Below are positions 1 through 8,146 of a stretch of DNA of 26,641 bases, piece by piece. The DNA is from JAPKEZ01 sp047638975 (GTDB lineage: Bacteria > Planctomycetota > UBA1135), in contig JBLINB010000021.1 of assembly GCA_047638975.1 (NCBI GenBank), positions 1 to 26,641 of the forward strand, given 5' to 3'. Under the pieces are notes generated by a model. That model saw nothing but the letters and a program-made list of their open reading frames with translations, was not told the DNA's origin and made no database searches. The translations under genes were made by a program, and so were the position numbers. Within the stretch, counting starts at the first letter, position 1; every line of letters begins with the position of its first letter.

Positions 1-2
1 CC

Positions 3-794
3 GATGTAGAGCAGCGCCTTCCCAAGGCTATTGCAGCAGCAAATCGTTTGCGCTTGATTAATTCGCAATGCGAGATTGTTGCCCATTGCGTCGACCTGGG
101 TGCACATAACATTCAAAGCATTTGTGAATCGGCCGATGTCTTAGTCGACGGTTGCGACAACTTTTACACGCGCTACCTCACTAATGATTTCAGCGTTAAG
201 CACAATATCGATTATGTTTACGCTGGCGCTGTATCTACTTATGGGATGCTAGCGCTACTGCAACCGCCCCGCGCATGTTTGCGGTGTGTGTTTCCAGAAC
301 CTCCGCCTGCCGAGCAAGTGCCCACTTGTTCTAGCGATGGTGTCTTAGGGCCAGCAATTGGAGTCATCGGCAGCCTCGCCGCCAACCTCGCGCTTCAATC
401 AATTTGTAAAGCCGATATTGCGCAGCCTTTTATTAATATTGAATTATGGCCATTTCGTAGTCAGCTCATTAATGCCACGCCCAACCCCGCGTGTCCATGC
501 TGCAACGAACACCACTATCGTTGGCTAGACGGCGAACAAAGCACAGCGGCGGTATCTGCCAATTGCGATAACACCGAAGTTCACTTTTCCGGAAGTGGCT
601 TTATAGATTTGATGCAACTCGGAGAAAAATATCGTGGGTCGCTTGATGAGCTTCGATTTTCGAATTTGTGCCTACAATTTGTCGAAGACGAGTGCGAGAT
701 TTTTGTTTTCAGCGACCGCTCTATCCATGTTTATAACTGCGAGAGTATCGAGCGTGCTACCCAAATTATTACTAACAGTATCGGAGCTCTGTGA
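3..794 (+). CDS. ThiF/MoeB-family adenylyltransferase (5'-truncated by window edge)
   Basis: E1-like enzyme that adenylates the C-terminal glycine of a ubiquitin-like sulfur carrier (MoaD, ThiS or similar) in the cytoplasm. The frame is open to the window edge, so the N-terminus with the nucleotide-binding GxGGLG motif lies outside; the first in-frame codon is at 3 and no start is visible. Visible family signatures, numbered from the first visible residue: ADVLVDGCDN then TRY (about 44-58), CLRC followed by VFPEPP (about 92-101), PTC then GVLGPAIGVIGSLAA (about 107-127), and a second pair CPCC (about 164-167). The two Cys pairs form the structural zinc site. About 95 residues follow the zinc site, more than a minimal MoeB, and I do not recognise a rhodanese there. 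The stop overlaps the next start (GTGA). Because a MobA/MocA-like gene follows, a molybdopterin role is favoured over thiamine, but the sequence cannot decide between them. Confidence 0.85.
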   Translation, partial: DVEQRLPKAIAAANRLRLINSQCEIVAHCVDLGAHNIQSICESADVLVDGCDNFYTRYLTNDFSVKHNIDYVYAGAVSTYGMLALLQPPRACLRCVFPEPPPAEQVPTCSSDGVLGPAIGVIGSLAANLALQSICKADIAQPFINIELWPFRSQLINATPNPACPCCNEHHYRWLDGEQSTAAVSANCDNTEVHFSGSGFIDLMQLGEKYRGSLDELRFSNLCLQFVEDECEIFVFSDRSIHVYNCESIERATQIITNSIGAL

Positions 795-1408
795 GCGCCC
801 CACAACTACACGCTATCATTCTTGCAGCTGGTGCCGGAAAAAGGTTAGGTTACCCTAAAGCGTTACTGAAATTACATGGCAACTTAATGCTACCGCTCAT
901 TTGCGAGTCTTTTAAGGCAGCTGGCTGTCAGCATCTAAGTGTGGTCATTCGCCCCGAGCACGAAGACTTCTTTCTAGATCAAGGCCTAAGCGCTCGCGAG
1001 CTTGTCATTAACCCTTCACCAGATGATGGCCGCACTTCATCTTTATTATGCGCTCTTAAACGTGTTGCCCCAGAACACAACTTGCTCATTCACTCGTGCG
1101 ATACCCCATTAATTAGCAGTGATGCTATTCAAAAGCTTACCGTGCAATGGCTAGCGACAGACGACCCGCAATGCGTTCTTGCCCGATTATGTAGCACCGC
1201 TGGCAAAGGTGGACACCCATTGTTGGTGGGATCGGAACTTGTTGAACAACTAAGATCGTTTAAACCTGACCAACCGATGCATGATTTATTAAGTAACAAC
1301 ACTAAGTCTTTGCTTAATGTTGCATGCTCCGGAGACCCAGGCCCTTTTCTGGGAATCAATACACCTGAGCAATTAAAGCTAGTTGAAAGTTTACTGGATA
1401 AGGCCTGA
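791..1408 (+). CDS. MobA/MocA-like nucleotidyltransferase
   Basis: Nucleotidyltransferase of the MobA-like NTP_transf_3 family, probably transferring CMP or GMP to molybdenum cofactor; MocA makes the cytosine dinucleotide form used by xanthine dehydrogenase-type enzymes. The N-terminus carries the family signature LAAGAGKRLG followed by PKALL (residues 11-25), which binds the NTP phosphates. A mid-protein metal-binding segment, SCDTPLIS, is also present. The length of 205 residues fits MobA/MocA. The start is GTG at 791, overlapping the upstream TGA by 3 bp, so translation is probably coupled to the ThiF/MoeB gene. Its 3' end overlaps the convergent gene by 18 bp. Other NTP_transf_3 substrates are possible; a molybdenum role is inferred from the MoeB-like neighbour and from moaA elsewhere in the window. 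Confidence 0.8.
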   Translation: MSAPQLHAIILAAGAGKRLGYPKALLKLHGNLMLPLICESFKAAGCQHLSVVIRPEHEDFFLDQGLSARELVINPSPDDGRTSSLLCALKRVAPEHNLLIHSCDTPLISSDAIQKLTVQWLATDDPQCVLARLCSTAGKGGHPLLVGSELVEQLRSFKPDQPMHDLLSNNTKSLLNVACSGDPGPFLGINTPEQLKLVESLLDKA

Positions 1409-2248
1409 CATAGCATCGGACAACAGCAAGCCTTCGGCAAAGCTTATTTCTAGGCCTTGGACGAATAATTCATACCCCTGCGCCCTTGCCGGCAAACGGA
1501 TACTGAGAGAAGCTTCTCCGGCCGCATTCGCAATAAGTGGATGTGGAGGAATGATATATGATGGCGCGGCTAAACCTATTTGCCCGAATACAGAGCTACT
1601 TGATCCGAGACCAGCAATAGATATTGCAAAGTAAATTTCGTCGCCAGGTTCAAGAGATGTCATGCTAAATGTGCCCAAGCCTGATGACTGTAATTCATCT
1701 AGAGACAGCACAAGGCCAGCAGGTGCATAGTAAATAGCGCCATTCCATTCACGGTACGAAAAGGTTGAGCCCCAACCCGATTTGCCATAGTAAGTGACTA
1801 CTTCTAACTCTGGATTAGTGAAAGTCGTTGGCCCGCCATTCGTATACCTAGCGCTAGAAGATTGTATATCGACGAAAACACCATATAGTTGACCTGCCTG
1901 AAACTCGTAACCGTTACCAGCAAAGTCGACATTAGTGGGCAAATCGAGGCCAGCCGATGAGCCAGTACCTATGCCAAGGCTTATCCATCCTGCTGGATCG
2001 GTATCGAAGCCGACGCATGTTCCCACGCGTAGCCATAACTCGACAGTAACAGCGGAACCAACGATACTACTAACATTGACATCGATACACTCGATTGTCA
2101 TGTTTACACTTGGCGTCATATCGAACATGTTGCCGCCAGCGCCATTGTCAGAAAAGTAATTCAATGACAACCAATCGTCGGTGCAGGTCTGCGCCGTTAA
2201 GGACGCAGACATTAAGCATGAGAGTGCAAGAGAAAGAGTTCTAAACAT
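1391..2248 (-). CDS. secreted protein of unknown function
   Basis: I do not recognise a named family. From ATG 2248 the protein (285 aa) begins with a Sec-type signal peptide: M-F-R, then a hydrophobic stretch ending around A-L-T-A-Q. The mature part is rich in Gly, Ser, Thr and aromatic residues with predicted beta character. It has an early GGNMFDMT segment followed by alternating hydrophobic strands, a style common in large families of exported proteins of Planctomycetota. A longer frame begins with GTG at 2266, but this puts LLFWV before the signal and has no better ribosome binding site, so ATG 2248 is preferred. It lies 32 bp downstream of another secreted-protein gene on the same strand and may be co-transcribed with it. 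The 3' end overlaps the convergent nucleotidyltransferase gene. Function unknown. Confidence 0.7.
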   Translation of the reverse strand: MFRTLSLALSCLMSASLTAQTCTDDWLSLNYFSDNGAGGNMFDMTPSVNMTIECIDVNVSSIVGSAVTVELWLRVGTCVGFDTDPAGWISLGIGTGSSAGLDLPTNVDFAGNGYEFQAGQLYGVFVDIQSSSARYTNGGPTTFTNPELEVVTYYGKSGWGSTFSYREWNGAIYYAPAGLVLSLDELQSSGLGTFSMTSLEPGDEIYFAISIAGLGSSSSVFGQIGLAAPSYIIPPHPLIANAAGEASLSIRLPARAQGYELFVQGLEISFAEGLLLSDAMSGLIQ

Positions 2249-2280
2249 TACCCAAAATAATAGCACATTAATTTAGGGGA

Positions 2281-3477
2281 TTAATGACTAATATTCAATT
2301 TTAATGGGCTAGTTAGGCCCTGCCCAACTACCCTAGCTTGAAAATGTAACATAGCCTCATTTACAGAGAGCGGTAGCAAAGGCAGGTTGAAACTGTAGTT
2401 AGCTACACCACCAGCGTCGGCATAGAGGGCTGCTTGACTAGCATCGGGCCATTCTTGATAGTAATTGGAGCGCTTGGACAATGAGCTAAAGCCGACACTT
2501 TGGGTGGGCCACAGCGTTATTTTGTAGACGCTGCTACACGCACCAACAATATTTGCGCCAGGCTGTGCGTGACGGAGGCGAAATGTAGCAATCTCTCCGG
2601 ATTTAAAATAGGGTACAGAAACTGTAAGCAAAGGCGCTTGTTTAACGCGATTCGCAACTAAACATAGCGCATCTAATTCAGTAGGAATGCGGAATTGCCA
2701 ATCATCTTCTGTAAGTGCGTTAAAAACTTCGCCACCATTATGACTCGAGTAAACAGTTGCATCGTGTGCACTAGGCGCTTGCACACTAAACAAGATAACT
2801 TGATTAGTATAATCGTAGCTTAAAGATTTAATATCACCAATAGATCTCGTTGTTAAACCGGCATTATCTACCCAAGACTGCACCTCTGCTTCAGTGGCTA
2901 CTATGTAGCTGTTGTTGCTAGTTGGATCCCAGGAGATGATTGAACCATCTTCGATTAAACCTAATGAGCTAGATTGCAAATCGTCGCGGAATGACAGGAG
3001 TATTTCATTAGTGGATTTTATGCAAACCGCATCAATATCAACTGAGCCGGAGGTGATTTGTAAATCACTAGCAACCTGTTGTTCGCTGTAGACAACACGC
3101 AGCCCACTTTGTGAATCGAGGCTAAGAATATCGCCATCGAGGTAGCCAGGACCATTCGAATCTGTTGAAAAGCAGAAGCTAAAATAACCCTCATGCGCCG
3201 AGGATATAGCATTTTGCATGGATAAAGCATCAACGCCTAAGGGATAATCAAATAAACCATTGCCATCGAGATCTGGCAAAACGGCATTAAATGCTAGGCG
3301 TGGCAAATAAACACGTGGCCACACATCGAGACTATCAAATAAGATAATCTCTTCGGTGTAGCACATGTTATCTTGCGGCAACATGGTTTCATAACTGACA
3401 GAGGCGAACAGTTGGAATTCGCTCTGAGCATCAATCGGCTGCTGAGCGGTGAGAAGTAGAAGTGAGCTAAGTATCAT
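2281..3477 (-). CDS. secreted protein of unknown function
   Basis: The 398-residue product starts with M-I-L-S-S followed by a short hydrophobic run and an A-Q region, consistent with a Sec signal peptide that lacks a strong positively charged N-region. The mature part is acidic and beta-rich. It contains an Asp-rich turn PDLDGNGLFDYP near residues 68-79 and several Cys residues, with no catalytic motif I can name. DLDGNG resembles a calcium-binding turn such as those in dockerin-like loops, but it occurs once, so this is only a resemblance. Both this start and that of the downstream secreted gene are preceded by GGGTA next to ATG, not a proper Shine-Dalgarno. It is divergent from the helical secreted protein at 3530, leaving 52 bp for promoters. 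Hypothetical. Confidence 0.65.
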   Translation of the reverse strand: MILSSLLLLTAQQPIDAQSEFQLFASVSYETMLPQDNMCYTEEIILFDSLDVWPRVYLPRLAFNAVLPDLDGNGLFDYPLGVDALSMQNAISSAHEGYFSFCFSTDSNGPGYLDGDILSLDSQSGLRVVYSEQQVASDLQITSGSVDIDAVCIKSTNEILLSFRDDLQSSSLGLIEDGSIISWDPTSNNSYIVATEAEVQSWVDNAGLTTRSIGDIKSLSYDYTNQVILFSVQAPSAHDATVYSSHNGGEVFNALTEDDWQFRIPTELDALCLVANRVKQAPLLTVSVPYFKSGEIATFRLRHAQPGANIVGACSSVYKITLWPTQSVGFSSLSKRSNYYQEWPDASQAALYADAGGVANYSFNLPLLPLSVNEAMLHFQARVVGQGLTSPLKLNISH

Positions 3478-3529
3478 TACCCAGCGAGGACGTATTGAAA
3501 CATTTGCGGCACTTCATTATTCTGCACCT

Positions 3530-4333
3530 ATGCTATTCGCTTTCGTTCTACAACTAACCAGCTTGCTGCCGCCACCTCTACAGCAGCAAGAGCTTATTCA
3601 CCCGTTGTCTGCGACTAGCTATCAGCTGCAAGTCCTTGAATTATCAAACAAGGACACCTATCTGCAATCGCAGCTTAAGACGCTGCGTCCATACGAACGT
3701 GAGCAGCAAATCGAGCTCGCCGCACTGCTACCGTATGCTACTTTAAACCAGGCACGTTTAATTGCGGTACTAGCCTCAGGGTGCGCGGGCAATTCGATTC
3801 TGGGCGATGCCTTGATTCAACTCTCGATACGCAGTCGTAATTTAGATGTGCGTATCGCCTGCCTGTTAGCCCCGCTCGACATCCCGGCGCATTACTTGCC
3901 AGCGTTGGCATGCATGTCATTGACGAGTCACCTCGATTTAGCCTTACGAGCAGTAGCTTGTGGACGCCTTCTTGAACACGGCTACTATTCCGCGTGGCCA
4001 TTGGCGCGCGCGATTCTACTTACGGGTACTGCCGCAGATAGTGACACGCCGCATGCTTTTCCTGAATGGCTACGTAGTGGTCGCTATGAACTGCCGAAAC
4101 GTTTGCTAAGTAATATGCTACAGCAACATTTATCGACTAAACACGACTACCTTTTTGTGTTTGAAGCTAATGCAGCATGGCAGGTGCAAGAGCAACAAGT
4201 TGCTACTGTTGATGCGGTCATGAAAACATTGCCAAACACAAGGTCGAACGACCGCCAACTATCTACTTGGCTGCGTTTGCGCAGTAGTGACATGGATACA
4301 GCCAAGCAAGCCTTACAGCTGCTTGGGCTGTAA
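3530..4333 (+). CDS. exported helical protein, HEAT-like, function unknown
   Basis: The frame is open from 3449, but the preferred start is ATG 3530. It yields a hydrophobic signal-like N-terminus (MLFAFVLQLTSLLPPP) and avoids overlap with the divergent gene that starts at 3477. The product is 267 aa. After the signal it is almost entirely alpha-helical by composition, with Leu/Ala-rich segments of about 30 residues, such as those around residues 70-170, reminiscent of HEAT-type repeats. I see no enzymatic motif. The style resembles the helical lipoprotein at 21892-23151, but I cannot show a direct relationship. The stop lies 4 bp from the stop of the convergent asnS gene. No Shine-Dalgarno precedes the start. 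Confidence 0.6.
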   Translation: MLFAFVLQLTSLLPPPLQQQELIHPLSATSYQLQVLELSNKDTYLQSQLKTLRPYEREQQIELAALLPYATLNQARLIAVLASGCAGNSILGDALIQLSIRSRNLDVRIACLLAPLDIPAHYLPALACMSLTSHLDLALRAVACGRLLEHGYYSAWPLARAILLTGTAADSDTPHAFPEWLRSGRYELPKRLLSNMLQQHLSTKHDYLFVFEANAAWQVQEQQVATVDAVMKTLPNTRSNDRQLSTWLRLRSSDMDTAKQALQLLGL

Positions 4334-4337
4334 ACCC

Positions 4338-5642
4338 TTAGGGGTGTAAACGCGAAATCGTGCGTGGATACGGGATGCACTCGCGCACATGTTCTACCCC
4401 AGATATCCACGAGATGGTGCGTTCGAGGCCGATGCCAAAACCACCGTGCGGCACTGAGCCGAACTTGCGCAAATCTAGATACCACTCGAATTCATCTAGC
4501 GGCAAATCATGATCGATAATACGTTTGCGTAATACCTGCTCGTCGTCTTCACGTATAGCGCCGCCGACTATTTCTCCGGCAACTGGTGCGATAATGTCGA
4601 AACCGAGAGCGTTGCCGTCGCCGTCTTGCTTCATGTAAAAAGCTTTTACGGCCGCTGGCCAATGTGTAACCATTACTGGGCAACCAAAATGCTCGCCGAG
4701 CATCGTTTCGTCTGGCGCACCCAGATCGTCGCCTGGCTTAAAGCCGGACTCGTATTTACCTTCGGCCTGCCAAGCCATGAGCAGTTCAGCCGCTTCGTCA
4801 TATGGCAAACGCGGAAAATCAACATCGTAGGCTTCGAGCTCTGCAGTATCGCGTTCGAGGTCGGCGAGGTCTGTTTGATTATGCTTGAGCACTTCACGCA
4901 AGGTGTAGCGCAACATGCCTTCGGCGACGTCGCATACCTCTTCGAGATCGGCGAAAGCTATTTCAGGCTCAAGCATCCAGAACTCGGTAAGGTGTCGACG
5001 TGTTTTCGACTTCTCGGCACGGAAAGTTGGGCCAAAACAATACACTTTACCTAAAGCCATTGCCGACGCTTCAGCATAGAGCTGCCCGGATTGAGTGAGA
5101 TACGCCTTATCATCGAAGTAGTCGGTCTCGAATAAAGTCGAGGTGCCTTCACAGGCGTTCGGCGTAAAAATCGGTGAGTCGACGCAGAAAAAACCGTCGT
5201 CGTCTAGATAATCACGAAAAGCTTTAATCACTCTATGGCGCAAACGCATCAAAGCCATTTGACGTTTAGAGCGCAGCCACAAGTGACGGTTGTCGAGCAA
5301 GAAAGATGGACCATGCTCTTTTTTACCGATAGGGTAATCCATGGCATTCTGAATGACTTCGGCAGATTCGACTACCATCTCTACTCCGCCAGGCGCGCGT
5401 TCGTCGACCTTGACTAAGCCGGTAATCGCCAAAGACGATTCTTGACCGAGAGCTTTAAGCTCGGCAAACAGATCTTCGCCAACTTCATTCTTAACGGTTA
5501 CACATTGGCAAATACCACTACCATCGCGCAACAGCAAAAACATAATTTTGCCTTTGCCGCGTGAGTTGTAAAGCCAACCCTGAAGAGTTACCGTTTCGCC
5601 GTCATGAGCCTTAAGCTCAGATATACGTACAATTGTCGCCAT
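4338..5642 (-). CDS. asnS: asparaginyl-tRNA synthetase
   Basis: Class IIb aminoacyl-tRNA synthetase that charges tRNA-Asn with asparagine in the cytoplasm. An N-terminal OB-fold anticodon-binding domain (about residues 1-100, with the VTLQGWLYNSR segment) is followed by the class II catalytic core. Motif 2 contains FRAEKSKTRRHLTEFWMLEP from residue 207. Motif 3 near the C-terminus contains GGFGIGLERT and ends in the PYPRT..R..P signature expected for AsnRS. The RHLTEFWMLEPE version of motif 2 and the PRT ending favour AsnRS over the closely related archaeal-type AspRS. The 434-residue length matches bacterial AsnS. The start ATG 5642 gives the canonical N-terminus and lies 12 bp after the stop of the small membrane protein gene, with no Shine-Dalgarno. 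Confidence 0.95.
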   Translation of the reverse strand: MATIVRISELKAHDGETVTLQGWLYNSRGKGKIMFLLLRDGSGICQCVTVKNEVGEDLFAELKALGQESSLAITGLVKVDERAPGGVEMVVESAEVIQNAMDYPIGKKEHGPSFLLDNRHLWLRSKRQMALMRLRHRVIKAFRDYLDDDGFFCVDSPIFTPNACEGTSTLFETDYFDDKAYLTQSGQLYAEASAMALGKVYCFGPTFRAEKSKTRRHLTEFWMLEPEIAFADLEEVCDVAEGMLRYTLREVLKHNQTDLADLERDTAELEAYDVDFPRLPYDEAAELLMAWQAEGKYESGFKPGDDLGAPDETMLGEHFGCPVMVTHWPAAVKAFYMKQDGDGNALGFDIIAPVAGEIVGGAIREDDEQVLRKRIIDHDLPLDEFEWYLDLRKFGSVPHGGFGIGLERTISWISGVEHVRECIPYPRTISRLHP

Positions 5643-5654
5643 GCTAAAAAATGT

Positions 5655-6152
5655 TTATGGGAATGTGGTGTAGTGAGCCTTTAGATTAATGTCGGTAATG
5701 ATTTCATTATCAACATTGACAAAACCATTCACGCTAGCGCCATTGCGTTTAGCAGTGACAGCAATCCGTGTTTGCTCTGACAGCAACTCGTCATCAGAAC
5801 TGCTAATCACGATATCTACGTAATCACGACTGAGTAAATCGCGAGTCACCAAAGCTCGCAGCATTTGCGGACTTAGTGGCGTAGAATCATTTAGTGCTGG
5901 CACAGGTGCAGCGCTTAGGTCTTCAATGCGACGCAAAGTGGCATGAATATCATCTAGCTCGCCGCGCACCTCACTGACTGGCATCGCTTCAATTTCTTTA
6001 GCTAAGGCCTGAATTCTATCAGGCATAAAGCGCAATGCCTTAAAATCGTCGAACCTGGCTTCGAATCTAAGTAATTGTGTACGCATGTACCACGCGATAG
6101 TGGCTAAAGCGACTAAAGACAGGCAAAGTAATACAAGTAAGATGATGTCCAT
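5655..6152 (-). CDS. small membrane-anchored coiled-coil protein, unknown
   Basis: No family recognised. The 165-residue protein has one N-terminal transmembrane helix (about residues 3-22, Leu/Val/Ala-rich). A charged heptad-like segment with the look of a coiled coil follows (about 28-80, many Glu/Asp/Arg with Leu/Ile spacing). The C-terminal part (about 95-165) may be a small globular domain. It precedes asnS by 12 bp on the same strand and could be co-transcribed with it. It diverges from the nhaC-type gene with 38 bp between starts. The topology suggests an anchored cytoplasmic or periplasmic protein of assembly or scaffold type, but no function can be claimed. Confidence 0.6.
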   Translation of the reverse strand: MDIILLVLLCLSLVALATIAWYMRTQLLRFEARFDDFKALRFMPDRIQALAKEIEAMPVSEVRGELDDIHATLRRIEDLSAAPVPALNDSTPLSPQMLRALVTRDLLSRDYVDIVISSSDDELLSEQTRIAVTAKRNGASVNGFVNVDNEIITDINLKAHYTTFP

Positions 6153-6190
6153 GCTTGGTTTTTGGTTCGCTATAGGATACCGTCTCCTAC

Positions 6191-8146
6191 ATGCTCTTGC
6201 GACTCCTAGCCCTACTTGCCTTCGCCGCCCTGGTGCTTGCTATCTTCAAGCTTGAACCAGACACCAATCGGCTCGACTCTCAAATTGTTCCGGCACACAT
6301 CGCTAACGAACTATTGGACCGTGAGAAGCACAGTCGTTTAGTCTTACGCTGGGACATTTCTGACGTTCAGATGGCTAAGGATGCCTTGCGTACTACATTT
6401 CAAGTCAGCAAAGATCAGAGCATCAGTTACCGCAATGGCACTTTTGATGTCCCGCTAAATGGCGAAGGCGGCGTAACTCTTAGTTACATTGTAGACTCCA
6501 AAGAATTCTCAGAGATGCGCCCCACAGCCTTGTCACTGCTGCCGGCACTACTTGCAATTTTCTTAGCCTTCCTTACGCGCCAAACTTTATTCTCCTTGGG
6601 TACCGGTATTGTGTTCGGGGCTATTATTGCTACTTACTCCGGTGGGCTAGACTTGCCCGGAGCTGGCCAGTTGTTGTTCGTTGACATTTTATACAACGGC
6701 ATTTTAAAAGACGCCTTTCACCTCGAAATTTTAGGCTTTGTGATTTTGCTGTCCGCGACGGTGGCCCTTATCACTCGCAATGGCGGTATTGACGGGATGG
6801 TGAACTCATTAACCGGTTTTGCTAAAAGTTCACGCAGTGTACAAGGTGTTGCTTACTTTATGGGACTGGGCATTTTCTTTGACGACTACGCTAACACCAT
6901 GGTGGTTGGAAATTCGTGCGGACCGCTGTTCGACAAGCAAAAAGTGTCACGTGCCAAGCTTGCTTACATCGTTGACAGCACTGCTGCACCTGTTGCCGGA
7001 GTTGCTGTCCTGTCTACCTGGGTCGCCTATCAAATCAGTACTTTCGCTCCGCAATTACCGACAATTGGCATGGCTGAATCACAGGGATACTCATTATTCC
7101 TTGAAACGATACCCTATCGTTTCTATTGCTTATTGGCCCTATTCATGGTGGGCACCATCGTCTGGATGCAACGCGACTTTGGCCCAATGTTAAAAGCCGA
7201 GCATAAGTCACGCAAGAAGATTAATGTTCTCGAAAACGTATCGGCACGTGACGCACGCATAACAGCAAAGTCCTCGGTGGTGCCGCAAGCTGAGAATGCG
7301 GTCCTGCCATTGATAACCATGATTCTTGGTACGGCTTTTTTGATTTACTACTTAGGGATGTCGAAGCTTAATCAAGATGCTGCCGGTGGTGACACCGACG
7401 CCATCTCAGCAATTGCTGCCGGGGGCTTCGGATACATGCGTGGTGTGCTTGGCTCATCAGACAGTACTTATGCGATTTTCCTAGGGTCACTCGCTGCATT
7501 TGTTTTGGCAGTAGGTATGTCATTACGCCCGAAGCATTTATCTGTTGTAGAGGTTGTCTCCACCACCACAAGAGGTATCAAAGTCTTATTTAAAGACGCC
7601 ATACTTGTGTTGCTGATGGCTTGGGGTATCGGAAAAATATGCGACAACTTAGGTACAGCACATTTCCTACTAGCATGCTTTCAAGATTTAATGTCGCCAT
7701 TATGGTTGCCTGTCATCCTGTTTGCCATCGCATGCCTCATTGCTTTTGCAACGGGCAGCTCATGGACAACCATGGCTATCTTGCAACCCAACGTCGTTTT
7801 ACTTGCCTACCAACTCGGAGAGCAAGTTGACATGGGCGGACACACCCTGTTGGTACTTTCCATCGGTGCCGTACTCGAAGGCGCGATTTTCGGAGATCAC
7901 TGCTCACCGATATCCGACACCACCGTACTTAGCTCTACCGCCTCCAACTGCCAGCACATCGAACACGTGCGCACTCAAGCTCCGTATGCTTTAGTCACCG
8001 CGGCAATAGCCATTAGTTTCGCATACCTACCCGTAGCACTTTGGGGAGCCAATCCTTTCGTCTGCTTGGGCGCGGGCATGGTCGCCTTAATGCTAATCGT
8101 ACGCTTCGTCGGAAAGCGCTCTGACAAATTAGCGGCGGCGAAATAA
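6191..8146 (+). CDS. NhaC-family Na+/H+ antiporter with N-terminal extension
   Basis: Inner-membrane sodium/proton antiporter of the NhaC type, involved in pH and sodium homeostasis. Core signatures are FFDDYANTMVVGN (from about residue 229), PLFDKQKVSRAKLAYIVDST (ending about 264) and, later, GSSWTTM and an EGAIFGDHCSPISDTT segment. Acidic and Ser/Thr positions in membrane segments are typical of this family. At 651 residues it is longer than ordinary NhaC proteins (about 450-530). The extra length is mostly at the N-terminus: one helix (1-20), then a soluble stretch of about 90 residues (21-110) before the transporter core. That stretch would face the periplasm if the first helix spans the membrane outward. 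ATG 6191 immediately precedes the helix; no Shine-Dalgarno is seen. The 3' end overlaps the convergent membrane protein gene by 18 bp. Confidence 0.9.
   Translation: MLLRLLALLAFAALVLAIFKLEPDTNRLDSQIVPAHIANELLDREKHSRLVLRWDISDVQMAKDALRTTFQVSKDQSISYRNGTFDVPLNGEGGVTLSYIVDSKEFSEMRPTALSLLPALLAIFLAFLTRQTLFSLGTGIVFGAIIATYSGGLDLPGAGQLLFVDILYNGILKDAFHLEILGFVILLSATVALITRNGGIDGMVNSLTGFAKSSRSVQGVAYFMGLGIFFDDYANTMVVGNSCGPLFDKQKVSRAKLAYIVDSTAAPVAGVAVLSTWVAYQISTFAPQLPTIGMAESQGYSLFLETIPYRFYCLLALFMVGTIVWMQRDFGPMLKAEHKSRKKINVLENVSARDARITAKSSVVPQAENAVLPLITMILGTAFLIYYLGMSKLNQDAAGGDTDAISAIAAGGFGYMRGVLGSSDSTYAIFLGSLAAFVLAVGMSLRPKHLSVVEVVSTTTRGIKVLFKDAILVLLMAWGIGKICDNLGTAHFLLACFQDLMSPLWLPVILFAIACLIAFATGSSWTTMAILQPNVVLLAYQLGEQVDMGGHTLLVLSIGAVLEGAIFGDHCSPISDTTVLSSTASNCQHIEHVRTQAPYALVTAAIAISFAYLPVALWGANPFVCLGAGMVALMLIVRFVGKRSDKLAAAK

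Noticed and set aside
2249..2266. GTG start extending the secreted protein by six residues
   Set aside because: It places hydrophobic residues before the signal peptide and has no better initiation context than ATG 2248.
3449..3529. Upstream extension of the exported helical protein
   Set aside because: It overlaps the divergent gene start, is not hydrophobic, and would put the signal-like segment inside the protein.
4334..4345. Short palindrome ACCC-TTAG-GGGT between convergent stops as a terminator
   Set aside because: Only four base pairs and no T-run on either strand.
4626..5054. 142-residue open frame on the plus strand opposite asnS
   Set aside because: It is a shadow of a highly conserved synthetase on the other strand, with no domain character of its own.
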